Origin: Opitutaceae bacterium
GTDB lineage: Bacteria > Verrucomicrobiota > Verrucomicrobiia > Opitutales > Opitutaceae
Direction of reading: 5' to 3'
Assembly (NCBI GenBank): GCA_003164715.1
Contig: PLTZ01000062.1
Span: 1-45,874 of the forward strand
Length of the DNA stretch: 45,874 nucleotides
Position 1 is the stretch's first letter, and each line of letters starts with the position of its first letter. Made by a program: the position numbers and the translations under genes. A model generated the notes under the pieces. The model was not told the origin of the DNA. It ran no database searches and saw nothing but the letters and a program-made list of their open reading frames with translations. This document shows positions 24,712-33,583 of the stretch, one piece after another.

Positions 24712-26433
24712 ATGAAACCTACGAAAGAGGATGGCGGATTCAAAGCTTACGGACGCCTCGTGCTGCTGCTGCTGCTCGCGCTGACACTGGCGGCATGCAA
24801 GCCAAAGTCGTACGAGCCGGCGGCCGAAGCACCACGGCCACCCTCCTTCTCCGTTACCCCTCCGATTCCCGCGGGCCCCAACGACCTGTTTGAGGATGCC
24901 ACCGCCAAGGCGCGGATTGATTTCGTCCAGCAGTTTTGTGACGACCATATCGCCAACATCATCGAGTCCAATGGTTCAGGCGTCGCGGTCTTCGATTACG
25001 ACAACGACGGCTACATGGACATCTTCATCGCCAATCCCGGCCCGCTCGCAGGGGTGACCCATGAGAAGCCGGGGACCGAGCGCCAGCCCTGCCGCCTCTA
25101 TCACAACAACCACGACGGGACGTTCACGGACGTGACCGAGAAGGCGGGGCTCGGCGGCGCGGGCTACGCGGTTGCGGCCGCCGCGGCCGACTACGACGGG
25201 GATGGGTTTACGGACCTCTATGTCGTCTGCATCGGCAAGAGCATCCTCTACCACAACAACGGCGACGGCACGTTCACCGACGTGACCGACAAGGCCGGAG
25301 TGGGCAACGTGGGAGGAACGGGGATCGGCGCCACATGGCTGGATGTCAACCACAGCGGCCATTTGGACCTTTACGTGGGCAACTACCTCAAATTCGACCC
25401 GGATTATCATCTGTATTACAACCCGACCAGCTATCCCGGTCCCTTGGCCTATAAACCGCAGCGGGACATGCTCTATATCAACAATGGCGACGGAACCTTC
25501 ACCAACGCCAGTGAGTCGGCGGGCATCTGGGCCCTCCCTCCTCATCGGACCATGTCCGTGCACGCGTTGGATTACAACCGGGACGGCCATGAGGACCTCT
25601 ATATCTGCAACGACGCGACCCCGAACATGCTGCTCATCAACGACGGCCACGGGCATTTTCGCGACGAAGCCGTAAAGCGGGGCGTTGCGTTCAACGCCCT
25701 GGGCGAGGCGGCCGGCTCGATGACCGCAGCGATCGGCGACTGCAACGGCGATGGAATCCCCGACATGCTGGTCTCGCGCCTGGGATATGGCTCACTGTAT
25801 ATGGGCTCGGCCGAGGGCGATTGCGTCGATCGGATGATGGCTTCCGGGCTCGGCACGTTGACGGCGCAATATGTCGGTTGGGGAACCAACTTCATTGATT
25901 TCGACAACGCCGGGAAGCTGGACGCCTTCATCGCCAACGGTGATGCCTTCCGGATGGTGGGCTGGCAAAGCCTGCTGCTGGAGAACGATGGCCAAGGCAA
26001 TTTCCACAATGCCGTGGGTAAGGGCGGCGCCTATTTCCGGACGCCGGTGCGGGCGCGCTCAAGCGTCGCCTTGGATTACGACAACGACGGCAAGATGGAC
26101 TTGCTGGTGGGCCTGATGGGGGATCGGCCCGTCCTTCTTCACAACCGCGACAGCTCCGGCAACCACTGGATCACGCTGTCGCTCCGCGGAACCAAGAGCA
26201 ACCCGGCCGGCTGGGGATCGTGGATCGAGCTGACGGCGGGCGGGAAGACCTACCTTCAGGAATGCCGCTGCCCCTCCGCCTTCCTGAGCCAGGGCGATCC
26301 GCGGGTCCATTTCGGGCTCGGCCAGGCGCCGATCGTGCAGCGGATCCAAATCAAGTGGCCCAGCGGAACGGTCCAGACGATGACCGACGTCCGGGTGGAT
26401 CAGATCCTCAAGGTTACCGAACCGCGATCCTGA
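24712..26433 (+). CDS. CRTAC1-like lipoprotein (VCBS/FG-GAP repeats + ASPIC/UnbV)
   Basis: From ATG 24712 the 573-residue product has a lipoprotein signal (LVLLLLLALTLAAC, lipobox LAAC), so it should be membrane-anchored. It carries six or seven FG-GAP/VCBS repeats with calcium-type loops (DYDNDGYMDIF, DYDGDGFTDLY, DVNHSGHLDLY, DYNRDGHEDLY, DYDNDGKMDLL) separated by NNxDGTFTDVT connectors. An ASPIC/UnbV domain closes the protein (RGTKSNPAGWGSWIEL, QGDPRVHFGLG, IKWPSGTVQTM). The length is close to the classic CRTAC1 form. The start 27 bp upstream would place extra residues before the signal peptide. Its stop is two bases from the next start. Confidence 0.9.
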   Translation: MKPTKEDGGFKAYGRLVLLLLLALTLAACKPKSYEPAAEAPRPPSFSVTPPIPAGPNDLFEDATAKARIDFVQQFCDDHIANIIESNGSGVAVFDYDNDGYMDIFIANPGPLAGVTHEKPGTERQPCRLYHNNHDGTFTDVTEKAGLGGAGYAVAAAAADYDGDGFTDLYVVCIGKSILYHNNGDGTFTDVTDKAGVGNVGGTGIGATWLDVNHSGHLDLYVGNYLKFDPDYHLYYNPTSYPGPLAYKPQRDMLYINNGDGTFTNASESAGIWALPPHRTMSVHALDYNRDGHEDLYICNDATPNMLLINDGHGHFRDEAVKRGVAFNALGEAAGSMTAAIGDCNGDGIPDMLVSRLGYGSLYMGSAEGDCVDRMMASGLGTLTAQYVGWGTNFIDFDNAGKLDAFIANGDAFRMVGWQSLLLENDGQGNFHNAVGKGGAYFRTPVRARSSVALDYDNDGKMDLLVGLMGDRPVLLHNRDSSGNHWITLSLRGTKSNPAGWGSWIELTAGGKTYLQECRCPSAFLSQGDPRVHFGLGQAPIVQRIQIKWPSGTVQTMTDVRVDQILKVTEPRS

Positions 26434-26434
26434 T

Positions 26435-27880
26435 ATGAACCTACGCGCGAGCATGTGTTTAGGAGCGGCGTCAATCCTGCTGGCCGGCTGCCACCCGTCG
26501 GCGCCCGATGGCTCCTTGGTCGTGGCGCAAACCCCCGTCGGCGTCCCGCCCCCCCCGGCCGCCACGGTGCTGGATGTCCGGTATCCTCCGGGAAGCCGGG
26601 TGGTCCTGTTGGTTCCTCCGTTTCGCACGGACAGCGTTCGCGAGCTTTCCCGCGGACTTGTCGCCGCCGGTGATCCCTGCGTCTCATGGGACGGCCGCTG
26701 GGTCTACTTCGACGGCAAGAGCTCCGACGATGCCGACTGGCAGATCTACAAGGTCAATGCGGGTGGCGGCCGGCCCGAGCGCGTGACCCGGATGCCGGGC
26801 GGCGCGATGGACCCCGCTCTCGCGGCCCACGGAGAGCTGGTCTTCAGCTCGCCCGTTCCCAAGGCGGGCCGCCTGTGGACCGCCCCAGAGCCGGCCGCAC
26901 TTTACCGGCAGATGCCGGACCAGGAACCCGCCAGACTGACGTTCTTCGGGGACAGCGCCGTCGGCGCCACCGTCCTGCGGGATGGACGGGTTCTCTTCGT
27001 GAGCGCCGAGCCCCGTGACGACCACAACGCGCATCGGCACCTGTGCCTCTTCACGATCAACAACGACGGAACCGAGATGACCGCATATGCCTGCCAGGAG
27101 GACGGGGTGGACTTTATTCAGCGCCCGCGCGAGCTCGCAGACGGCCGGATAGCCTTCCTGGCTGCACGCACGGAGGAACTGGGGCCCATGGGACGCGTGG
27201 AATGCGTGAGGCCGGCCGCTCCCTTCGCCACGCGAAGCAGCCTGTTCGCCTTCCGCAGCGCGGGTTGCCGCTCGGTGGAGCCGACGGCGGGAGGCGACGT
27301 GCTGGCCTGCGTCGAAACGAGCGGTTGGGTCGGGCGCTCGATGACGCCCATCGCGGCGATCTATCGCGTTGCCGCGGACGCCGCAGCAATCGGCGCTCCG
27401 CTCTTCAACGACCCGCTGTGGAACAGCATCGAGGCCACCCTCGTTGCGGCGCGGGATGAGCCTGCCGGACACACCTCCGCGGTGGTGCCGGGGGCGCCCT
27501 ACGGCACGCTGCTGTGCCTCGATGTCAACTACAGCAGCGAACCCGCCACGGGCCCGAGTCCGGCTCCCGCCACCAAACTCCGGGTATTTGCGAGTGTGGG
27601 TCCCGGACAGCAGCGCACCCTGGGGGAGGTGCCGGTGGCCTCCGACGGTTCCGTGATCGTTCAGCTTCCGGTCGACGTGCCCCTGGGTCTCGACACTCTC
27701 GACGCCCAGGGGCATGTGCTCCGGCATCAGCCGGCGTCGTTCTGGCTGCGCCCCGGGGAGAATCGGGCGTGCATCGGCTGCCACGAGCCGCGCAACCACG
27801 CCCCCCGAAATGCTCGTCCGCTGGCAACGACGCAAAAGCCGGCGCATCTGGGCCTCACCGACCCAACGACTGTCCCATGA
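26435..27880 (+). CDS. PD40-propeller lipoprotein with one c-type haem motif (HZS-alpha-like)
   Basis: The 481-residue product starts one base after the previous stop. It has a lipoprotein signal (MCLGAASILLAGC), then a TolB/PD40-like propeller (DPCVSWDGRWVYFDGK, DADWQIYKVNAGGG, FTINNDGTEMTAY), a beta-rich middle part, and near the C-terminus a CIGCHE c-type haem site (Cys446). This combination matches proteins annotated with a hydrazine-synthase-alpha-like middle domain, which are widespread in Planctomycetota and Verrucomicrobiota and not linked to hydrazine synthesis there. A single haem suggests electron transfer to or from the next gene product, with which it shares an ATGA overlap. Confidence 0.82.
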   Translation: MNLRASMCLGAASILLAGCHPSAPDGSLVVAQTPVGVPPPPAATVLDVRYPPGSRVVLLVPPFRTDSVRELSRGLVAAGDPCVSWDGRWVYFDGKSSDDADWQIYKVNAGGGRPERVTRMPGGAMDPALAAHGELVFSSPVPKAGRLWTAPEPAALYRQMPDQEPARLTFFGDSAVGATVLRDGRVLFVSAEPRDDHNAHRHLCLFTINNDGTEMTAYACQEDGVDFIQRPRELADGRIAFLAARTEELGPMGRVECVRPAAPFATRSSLFAFRSAGCRSVEPTAGGDVLACVETSGWVGRSMTPIAAIYRVAADAAAIGAPLFNDPLWNSIEATLVAARDEPAGHTSAVVPGAPYGTLLCLDVNYSSEPATGPSPAPATKLRVFASVGPGQQRTLGEVPVASDGSVIVQLPVDVPLGLDTLDAQGHVLRHQPASFWLRPGENRACIGCHEPRNHAPRNARPLATTQKPAHLGLTDPTTVP

Positions 27881-29838
27881 AGCTGAAACCATTCATACTG
27901 GTCACGACGCCCCTCATACTGGCGGGGGTGGGGGCCGCAACGGGCGTGAGTGTCCACGAACGCCGGATGTCGGGCTTGCCCCAACTCGGCTATGTCTCCT
28001 GCATCCATTGTCACCAACGTGGCTTGGACACGCTGCCATGGGCGAAGCCCCGTCCGCACCATGATGCTCCGGGGGGGATCGCGGTTTCCCCCGACGGGAA
28101 AACGCTATTCATCGCCTTGGATGACAGGGACGAGGTGGCGGAGGCCGATCTGGCTTCGTTTACGGTGTCCCGCAGGACGAAGGTGCCGGGCGGCCCGTTC
28201 GGGTTGGCGCTGGACGCGGTGGGCAAGCGGTTGTTCGTGGCCTGCCGGAACCACGACCGGGTCGCGGTGCTCGACACGCTCGATCTCAAAGAGCAAGCCA
28301 GCATTGACGTGGGCATTCGCCCGACCGACATTGCGTACTGCAAGACTGCGGAAGGGGAGCGGCTGATTGTCCCCAACTCCGGCAGCGACGACATCTCCGT
28401 GCTCTCGGTCTCGCCGCTGCTTGAGTTAACTCGGTCGGCGGCGGGTCGCGAGCCGTATGCTGTAGCGGTGTCCGGCGACGGTAGGCGCGTGTGCATCGCC
28501 AACCGAATGGCGGTCCACGACCAGATCCTCAGTCAGCCTTACTCCGAGGTGACGGTGATCGACCCGGCCAGTGGACACATCCTCGCCCGGGAGGCACTCC
28601 AATCGGCGCATCTGGCGGAGGGCATCACGGACGTGCCCACGCGGGGGTGGACGCTCAATTCCGTGGTGAGGGTGAGCAACCTGGTGCCGATCACACAGGT
28701 GAAGGACGGGTGGGTCATGTCCAGCGGAGTGGCCATCGCCCGGGGTAATGGCGAGGTGACTCAAGTTCCTTTGGATGAGGCGAATGCCTACTTTCCTGAT
28801 CCCTCGGGCGTCGTGGCCAGCCCCGACGGCAAGCGGGCATACGTGGCGTCAGCGGGCTCCGACGTGGTGACGGTCATCGACCTCGACAAGTTGGCGGCTT
28901 GGCTCGCCCAGGCCGATGAAGCGGAGCGCGGCGGCGCAATGGTCAACATGGCGCTCTCCTACCGGTACGTGGTAGCCCGGATCCCGACCGGCTGCGATCC
29001 CCAGCATCTGGCGCTTTCCCCCGACGGCAGCCGGCTGTTCGTGGCCGAAAGACTCGAGGACCGGGTGCTCGTTGTGGACACGGCGAGCCTCAAGCCGGTG
29101 GGCCGGATCGTGCTGGGCGACGGCGGGCTCGACGACCCCATCCGGCTCGGCGAGCGCGTCTTCACGCGTGCGCGTTACACGTTTCAAGGGCAATTCTCCT
29201 GCCGCTCGTGCCACCCGGATGGACATGTGGACGGGCTCTCCTATGATTTCGACGGTGCCGGGGTTGGCGATAACCTATTGGCCAACCGGAGCCTTTGCGG
29301 CGTGGCGGGCACCGAACCGTTCAAGTGGAACGGGAAGAACCCCACGTTGCAGTACCAGGACGGCCCGCGGTTTGCGCGGGTGCTGATGCGCACCGACGAG
29401 ATCCCTCAGCCGCAACTGGACCAGCTGGCGACGTACATCAAGCACCTCCCGCCGACCCGCACGATCCCGTGGAGCCGGGTAGGGCAGCCGCTCACGCCCG
29501 CCGAGGAACGCGGGCGAAAGCTCTTTTTCGCAACGAAGCGCACCGACGGGACTCCGATTCCCCGTGCGCTTCAGTGCCAGACCTGCCATCGGCCCCCGCT
29601 GTACACGGACCGGCTGCTCACCTCGGTGGGCACGAAAGGATCCCAAGACACATCGGGCGTGTTCGACACGCCGCACCTGATTGGGGTCGGCGCCATGGCC
29701 CCCTATCTGCACGACGGCCGGGCGAAGACCTTGGAAGAGATTTGGACCATCTACCAGACGGACGACAAGCACGGCGTCAGCAGCTACTGGTCCAAGCTGC
29801 AGCTCAATGACCTGGTCGAGTATCTGAAGACCCTTTAG
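27877..29838 (+). CDS. Secreted YVTN-type propeller fused to di-haem cytochrome c peroxidase-like domain (three CxxCH)
   Basis: ATG 27877 overlaps the previous stop (ATGA). The frame is open 363 bp further upstream, but only as a shadow of the preceding gene. The 653-residue product has an N-terminal signal anchor (FILVTTPLILAGVGAATGV). Haem sites are CIHCH (Cys42) before a YVTN/PQQ-like propeller (residues 60-420, GIAVSPDGKTLFIALDDR type blades), then CRSCH (Cys442) and CQTCH (Cys567) in a C-terminal half resembling MauG/cytochrome c peroxidase-like proteins (QFSCRSCHPDGHVDGLSYDF, LIGVGAMAPYLHDGRAKTLE). It probably takes part in periplasmic electron transfer or oxidation of an unknown substrate. 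Confidence 0.87.
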   Translation: MKLKPFILVTTPLILAGVGAATGVSVHERRMSGLPQLGYVSCIHCHQRGLDTLPWAKPRPHHDAPGGIAVSPDGKTLFIALDDRDEVAEADLASFTVSRRTKVPGGPFGLALDAVGKRLFVACRNHDRVAVLDTLDLKEQASIDVGIRPTDIAYCKTAEGERLIVPNSGSDDISVLSVSPLLELTRSAAGREPYAVAVSGDGRRVCIANRMAVHDQILSQPYSEVTVIDPASGHILAREALQSAHLAEGITDVPTRGWTLNSVVRVSNLVPITQVKDGWVMSSGVAIARGNGEVTQVPLDEANAYFPDPSGVVASPDGKRAYVASAGSDVVTVIDLDKLAAWLAQADEAERGGAMVNMALSYRYVVARIPTGCDPQHLALSPDGSRLFVAERLEDRVLVVDTASLKPVGRIVLGDGGLDDPIRLGERVFTRARYTFQGQFSCRSCHPDGHVDGLSYDFDGAGVGDNLLANRSLCGVAGTEPFKWNGKNPTLQYQDGPRFARVLMRTDEIPQPQLDQLATYIKHLPPTRTIPWSRVGQPLTPAEERGRKLFFATKRTDGTPIPRALQCQTCHRPPLYTDRLLTSVGTKGSQDTSGVFDTPHLIGVGAMAPYLHDGRAKTLEEIWTIYQTDDKHGVSSYWSKLQLNDLVEYLKTL

Positions 29839-29846
29839 CAACCTCC

Positions 29847-30995
29847 ATGAAAACCCAACCCAGCTCCCCGTTTGCGGCCCTCTTTGGCCTGGTGTTCGTG
29901 CTGTCGCACGCCCCGGGCATGAATGCCTCCGCGGCGCTTCCCGAGACGGCCCCCCTGCCGATCCCCGTCGTCGCGCGGTTTGAGAACTTCACCGAGAAGG
30001 ACGGCCTTCCGGCCCACAAGATCCACTGCGTCCTGAAGGCGGGCGACGGCCGGTTGTGGCTTGGCACCACGAACGGCCTTTGCGTCCGGCAGGACAACGG
30101 CACATTCCGCCGCTTCGGGATCGAGGACGGGCTGAGCCATTTGACGGTGCTCGGCATCGCGGAGGACCCCGCGACGGGCGACCTGTGGATCGCGACGATG
30201 CAGGGGCTTTCGCGATTGAGCGGCGGGAAGTTCACGGCCTTCACGCAGACCAACAGCGGCCTTCCGAACAACGTCGTCTACGGGGTGGCCGTCGCCGAGG
30301 GAACGGTTTGGGCCGCGACCGCCGCCGGAACCGGTGCCTACGACATCAAGACCAAGGCCTGGAAGCCCTACGACCAGACCAACACGGTCATGAACGAGCC
30401 CTGGTGCTATGGGATCGCACCCGGCCGCGGAGTCATTTATCTCGGCATCTGGGCCGGCGGCATCGTGGAGCACGACCCCCGGCTCGGCACCTTCAAGGCC
30501 TATCGCGACCCCGACGGCGAGTTTCACATTGCGCTGACGGCCGACAGCGGGCCGATCGTGGACGTCACCTCCGGGGTCGCGTACGACGCGGGCGTGCTCT
30601 GGCAGGCCTCCTACTTCGGGCTCGCTCGCTACGACACACAGGAGGCAACGTGGCGCACGTGGGTCCAGGACAAGACGCCCCTGGTCTCCAATTTCATCAA
30701 CAGCGTCTTCGCCCACGGCCGGATCGCCTGGGCCTCAACGGACCAGGGGGTGTCGGTCACCAACGGCGACACTTGGGTCAACTACCAGGTCGGCAAGGAC
30801 GGCAAGGGTGTCGTCCACATATGCCGTCCGGGTCAGCCGCCAGAGACCCGAACGATGGCGACGGCACTTTCCGACGGCTTCGTCATGGCGGTGTGGGCGG
30901 ACGATCACGAGGCGTGGTTCGCCACGTCGAACGGGCTGAGCCACGGCCTCTTCTCTTCGCCTGCCGACCAGGCGGCGCTCACATCGAACCCCTAG
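29847..30995 (+). CDS. Stand-alone Reg_prop sensor propeller, secreted
   Basis: A 382-residue protein with a signal peptide (FAALFGLVFVLSHAPGMNASA) and seven or so Reg_prop-type blades (GDGRLWLGTTNGLCV, TGDLWIATMQGLSRL, EGTVWAATAAGTG, DHEAWFATSNGLSHG). These blades normally form the periplasmic half of hybrid kinases like the one at 2342, but here no transmembrane helix or kinase follows. It may bind a ligand or protein in the periplasm and hand it to another component. It starts eight bases after the cytochrome gene and ends eight bases before the binding-protein gene. Confidence 0.82.
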   Translation: MKTQPSSPFAALFGLVFVLSHAPGMNASAALPETAPLPIPVVARFENFTEKDGLPAHKIHCVLKAGDGRLWLGTTNGLCVRQDNGTFRRFGIEDGLSHLTVLGIAEDPATGDLWIATMQGLSRLSGGKFTAFTQTNSGLPNNVVYGVAVAEGTVWAATAAGTGAYDIKTKAWKPYDQTNTVMNEPWCYGIAPGRGVIYLGIWAGGIVEHDPRLGTFKAYRDPDGEFHIALTADSGPIVDVTSGVAYDAGVLWQASYFGLARYDTQEATWRTWVQDKTPLVSNFINSVFAHGRIAWASTDQGVSVTNGDTWVNYQVGKDGKGVVHICRPGQPPETRTMATALSDGFVMAVWADDHEAWFATSNGLSHGLFSSPADQAALTSNP

Positions 30996-31003
30996 GTGCA
31001 CTC

Positions 31004-32422
31004 ATGAATGCCTCTCCGTTCTACCTGATTGCGGTTTTCGCGGCCGCTTCCGCCGCCGCCGCGCCTGCAACTGACGGCCCCGGCGCCTGCGCGGCCGGTG
31101 GCTCCGACTCGCCGATGGTCGCCGCCGCGCAGCCGGCCCAGGCGCCGGTCGGTGCGGCGTCCGCGCCGTCCCGCTTTATCCATTCCACGCCGGGGGAGGA
31201 GTACCCGCCCTACGGCGAGCTGCCCAAGGAACTGTGGCCCTTCTCCAACGTTGAGCCTTACTTCAGGTACTTCGTCACGCGCATGCCTTTCCGCGGTCCC
31301 GGCCGCGATTACCCTGCGCCGACGGACCTGAAGTCGCTGCCCATCGGCCTCGTGGACGCCCCCAGGGGCGGAGCGAACTGGGAGAGGAGCGTGCGGACGC
31401 GGGAGGGAATTGTCCTGGCGATCGAGGAGGCGAACCGGGAACGCCGCCCCGGCGATCTCCCCTTCGACCTGATCGAGCACGAGGGCATCGCGCAGTGGGG
31501 CGGCGCAGCCAACCTCGCGGCGCAGCTCGCCGACGAGAAGGTCCTCGGCTACCTGGGCACGATCGACGGCACGGACGCGCACGTCGCCCTGCGCGTCACC
31601 CTCAAGACGGAAATCGTCATGGTCAACACATCGGACCCCGACCAGACCCTTACGGAGACGCAGATCCCCTGGCTCATCCGGGTCATGCCCGACCACCGGC
31701 AGGAGGAGGGGAGGCTCGTCGAACTGATGGTGCGAAAGCTCGGGTGCACGCGGATCGCCGTGCTGCGCACCGGGGACAGGTTCGCCCGCGTCGGGGCCCA
31801 CCAGTTCATGGACTTTGCGCGCCGGCTGGGCTGTCCCGCGGTCCAGGAGCTGCTCTTCACCCCGGGTGCGACCAACATCCCTTACCAGATCGGGGCGATC
31901 AAGGAGTCGCAGCCGGACGCCATCTTCCTCATGGGTGAACCGGCCGACATCGGCCGCTTCGCCAAGCAGCTCCGCCAGGCGGGGATCACGGCCCGCTTCT
32001 TTGGCACGGACCTCATGATGGAGGACGCCTTCCTGAAGAATGCCGGCGACGCCGCGGAGGGAACGACGTTCACCTTTTATTTTGACCCCGCGCGCCAGGA
32101 TCCGCTATGGACCGGCTTCGTGGCCCGTTACGAGCAGCGCTGGGGCCACGAGCCCGACGCCTATGCCGGCTTCGCCTACGACGGGGCCCAGATCATGCTC
32201 CACGCCATGCAGCTCGCGGGGCCCAACCGGTGGCGCATCCGGGACGAGGTGTACGACCTGGACTATTACCAGGGCGTCACCGGCTGGATGAGGTTCGACG
32301 GCACGGGATCCAACACGGCGCCCGTGCGCGTCGTACGCTACGAGCACGGCCAACGCGTCTTCGAGCCCCAGGCCGAGTTCGTGCCTCCCGCGTTCGGCGG
32401 AACGGTGGCCCATGCCCCATGA
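31004..32422 (+). CDS. ABC-type substrate-binding protein (Leu/Ile/Val-BP fold)
   Basis: ATG 31004 gives a 472-residue protein with a signal peptide (FYLIAVFAAASAAAA). The frame extends far upstream, but only antiparallel to, or in the shadow of, the previous gene. The body has the periplasmic binding protein type 1 fold: SVRTREGIVLAIEEANRE, VLGYLGTIDGTDAHVALRVT, TSDPDQTLTETQIPWLIRVM, QFMDFARRLGCPAVQE and YAGFAYDGAQIMLHAM. Family members bind amino acids, amides or aromatic acids. No permease or ATPase lies in the window. It may serve as a sensor or a binding module for its neighbours. A Pro-rich stretch follows the signal peptide. Confidence 0.87.
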   Translation: MNASPFYLIAVFAAASAAAAPATDGPGACAAGGSDSPMVAAAQPAQAPVGAASAPSRFIHSTPGEEYPPYGELPKELWPFSNVEPYFRYFVTRMPFRGPGRDYPAPTDLKSLPIGLVDAPRGGANWERSVRTREGIVLAIEEANRERRPGDLPFDLIEHEGIAQWGGAANLAAQLADEKVLGYLGTIDGTDAHVALRVTLKTEIVMVNTSDPDQTLTETQIPWLIRVMPDHRQEEGRLVELMVRKLGCTRIAVLRTGDRFARVGAHQFMDFARRLGCPAVQELLFTPGATNIPYQIGAIKESQPDAIFLMGEPADIGRFAKQLRQAGITARFFGTDLMMEDAFLKNAGDAAEGTTFTFYFDPARQDPLWTGFVARYEQRWGHEPDAYAGFAYDGAQIMLHAMQLAGPNRWRIRDEVYDLDYYQGVTGWMRFDGTGSNTAPVRVVRYEHGQRVFEPQAEFVPPAFGGTVAHAP

Positions 32423-32473
32423 ACACACGCAGCCTCGGCGCTGCGGCGCATGGGCGCCGGGGACCCGGGGATC

Positions 32474-33583
32474 GTGAATCGAAAACGCCCGAGCGCCCGG
32501 CTGCGTGTGGGTGCATGGCTGCTCCTGGCGCCGCTCGCATGCCTCGCCGGGCCACACGAGCTTAAGCTGGGAATCGTCGCGCCGCCCGGGGAGGAGGATT
32601 CGGCCAGCCTCCTGCTCGGGGCGCGCGTGGCCGTCGCCGAATCGAACGAAGCCGCGCCGGGGACGGTCACGCTCGAGGTGCGCGGCGAGGCCGGCCAATG
32701 GGGATCTGCCGGCAACGATGCGGTTATCCTGGTTACCGAGCGCCACGTCGATGCGATCATCGCACCGTCCGACGGGGCCACGAACCACCTCATTCTCCAG
32801 GTTTCCGGCCGCACGCAGGTGCCGGTGGCCAGCCTTTGCTCCGATTCGTCGGTCACGGACGCCGGAGTCCCTTGGGCCATACGCGTGGTTCCGCGAACCG
32901 ATCAGGAAGCCGAGGCCCTGTTCGTCGCGGCACGGCGGCCGGATCGCTCTGCGCCCCATTGGTGGGCGGTGGTCCCGACGGGACGCGCGGGACGTGCGGT
33001 CCGCCGCGACCTCGAGAGGGCCGCCCGCTCAACCTCGACCCGGTTGGACCAGTTTGTGGAGGGCGGAGAACCGAAGACTGACGTGGCCTCGTTGGCTCAC
33101 GGAATCGCCGCAGCCGCTCCGGACGGCGTGCTGCTTTGGCTGGCGCCTTCGCAGGCCGGAACGGTTGCCTCGGCCCTGCGGTCCGCGGGCTACGGAGGCC
33201 GCCTGGCCGGCCCCAGCACGCTAGATTCTCCGGATTTCGTCGCTGCCGCGGGCTCGGCAGCGACCGGAGTACTGGCAACAGGGTTTCGCGCAGACGCCGT
33301 TTCCCGCGACCGGGCGGACGAATTCGAAGCGCAATACAGGCGGAGACATGGCGCCAAGCCGGACTCTAGCGCGGCGATGGCGTATGACGCTGCGCGAGTG
33401 CTGATTGAAACTCTTCGGCGTGCGGACAGCCGCGGCGGCTACAGCCAGTTTCCCCTTGTGCTTCCAATCGCGGGCGCGACCGGCATGCTCCATTTCGACC
33501 GTTCCGGCAACCGAACGGACGCGCTGCAGGCGCTGTCCTTTCAGGAAGGCCGGTTCGCTCCCCTTTCCCCCACCGACCCATGA
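32474..33583 (+). CDS. Second, divergent ABC-type substrate-binding protein
   Basis: GTG 32474 (MNRKRPSARLRVGAWLLLAP) gives a 369-residue product with a normal signal peptide and a GGGGA-type site just upstream; ATG 32450 is possible but adds residues before the signal. The mature protein has the same type 1 binding-protein fold as the gene before it (KLGIVAPPG, HVDAIIAPSDGATNHLILQV, PVASLCSDSSVTDAGVPWAI, AMAYDAARVLIETLRRA). It is shorter and lower in similarity, so an old paralogue. Like its neighbour it has no cognate permease here. Its TGA overlaps the ATG of the next gene. Confidence 0.82.
   Translation: MNRKRPSARLRVGAWLLLAPLACLAGPHELKLGIVAPPGEEDSASLLLGARVAVAESNEAAPGTVTLEVRGEAGQWGSAGNDAVILVTERHVDAIIAPSDGATNHLILQVSGRTQVPVASLCSDSSVTDAGVPWAIRVVPRTDQEAEALFVAARRPDRSAPHWWAVVPTGRAGRAVRRDLERAARSTSTRLDQFVEGGEPKTDVASLAHGIAAAAPDGVLLWLAPSQAGTVASALRSAGYGGRLAGPSTLDSPDFVAAAGSAATGVLATGFRADAVSRDRADEFEAQYRRRHGAKPDSSAAMAYDAARVLIETLRRADSRGGYSQFPLVLPIAGATGMLHFDRSGNRTDALQALSFQEGRFAPLSPTDP

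Noticed and set aside
27514-27876. Upstream extension of the three-haem cytochrome frame
   Set aside because: It overlaps the preceding lipoprotein gene in another frame and lacks features; ATG 27877 is followed at once by a signal anchor and is coupled to the previous stop.
26435-27880. Hydrazine synthase subunit (anammox)
   Set aside because: Only the middle-domain likeness and a single CxxCH are present; no other anammox genes exist in the window, and such proteins are common outside anammox bacteria.
30056-31003. Upstream extension of the binding-protein frame
   Set aside because: Shadow of the Reg_prop gene; the signal peptide begins only at ATG 31004.
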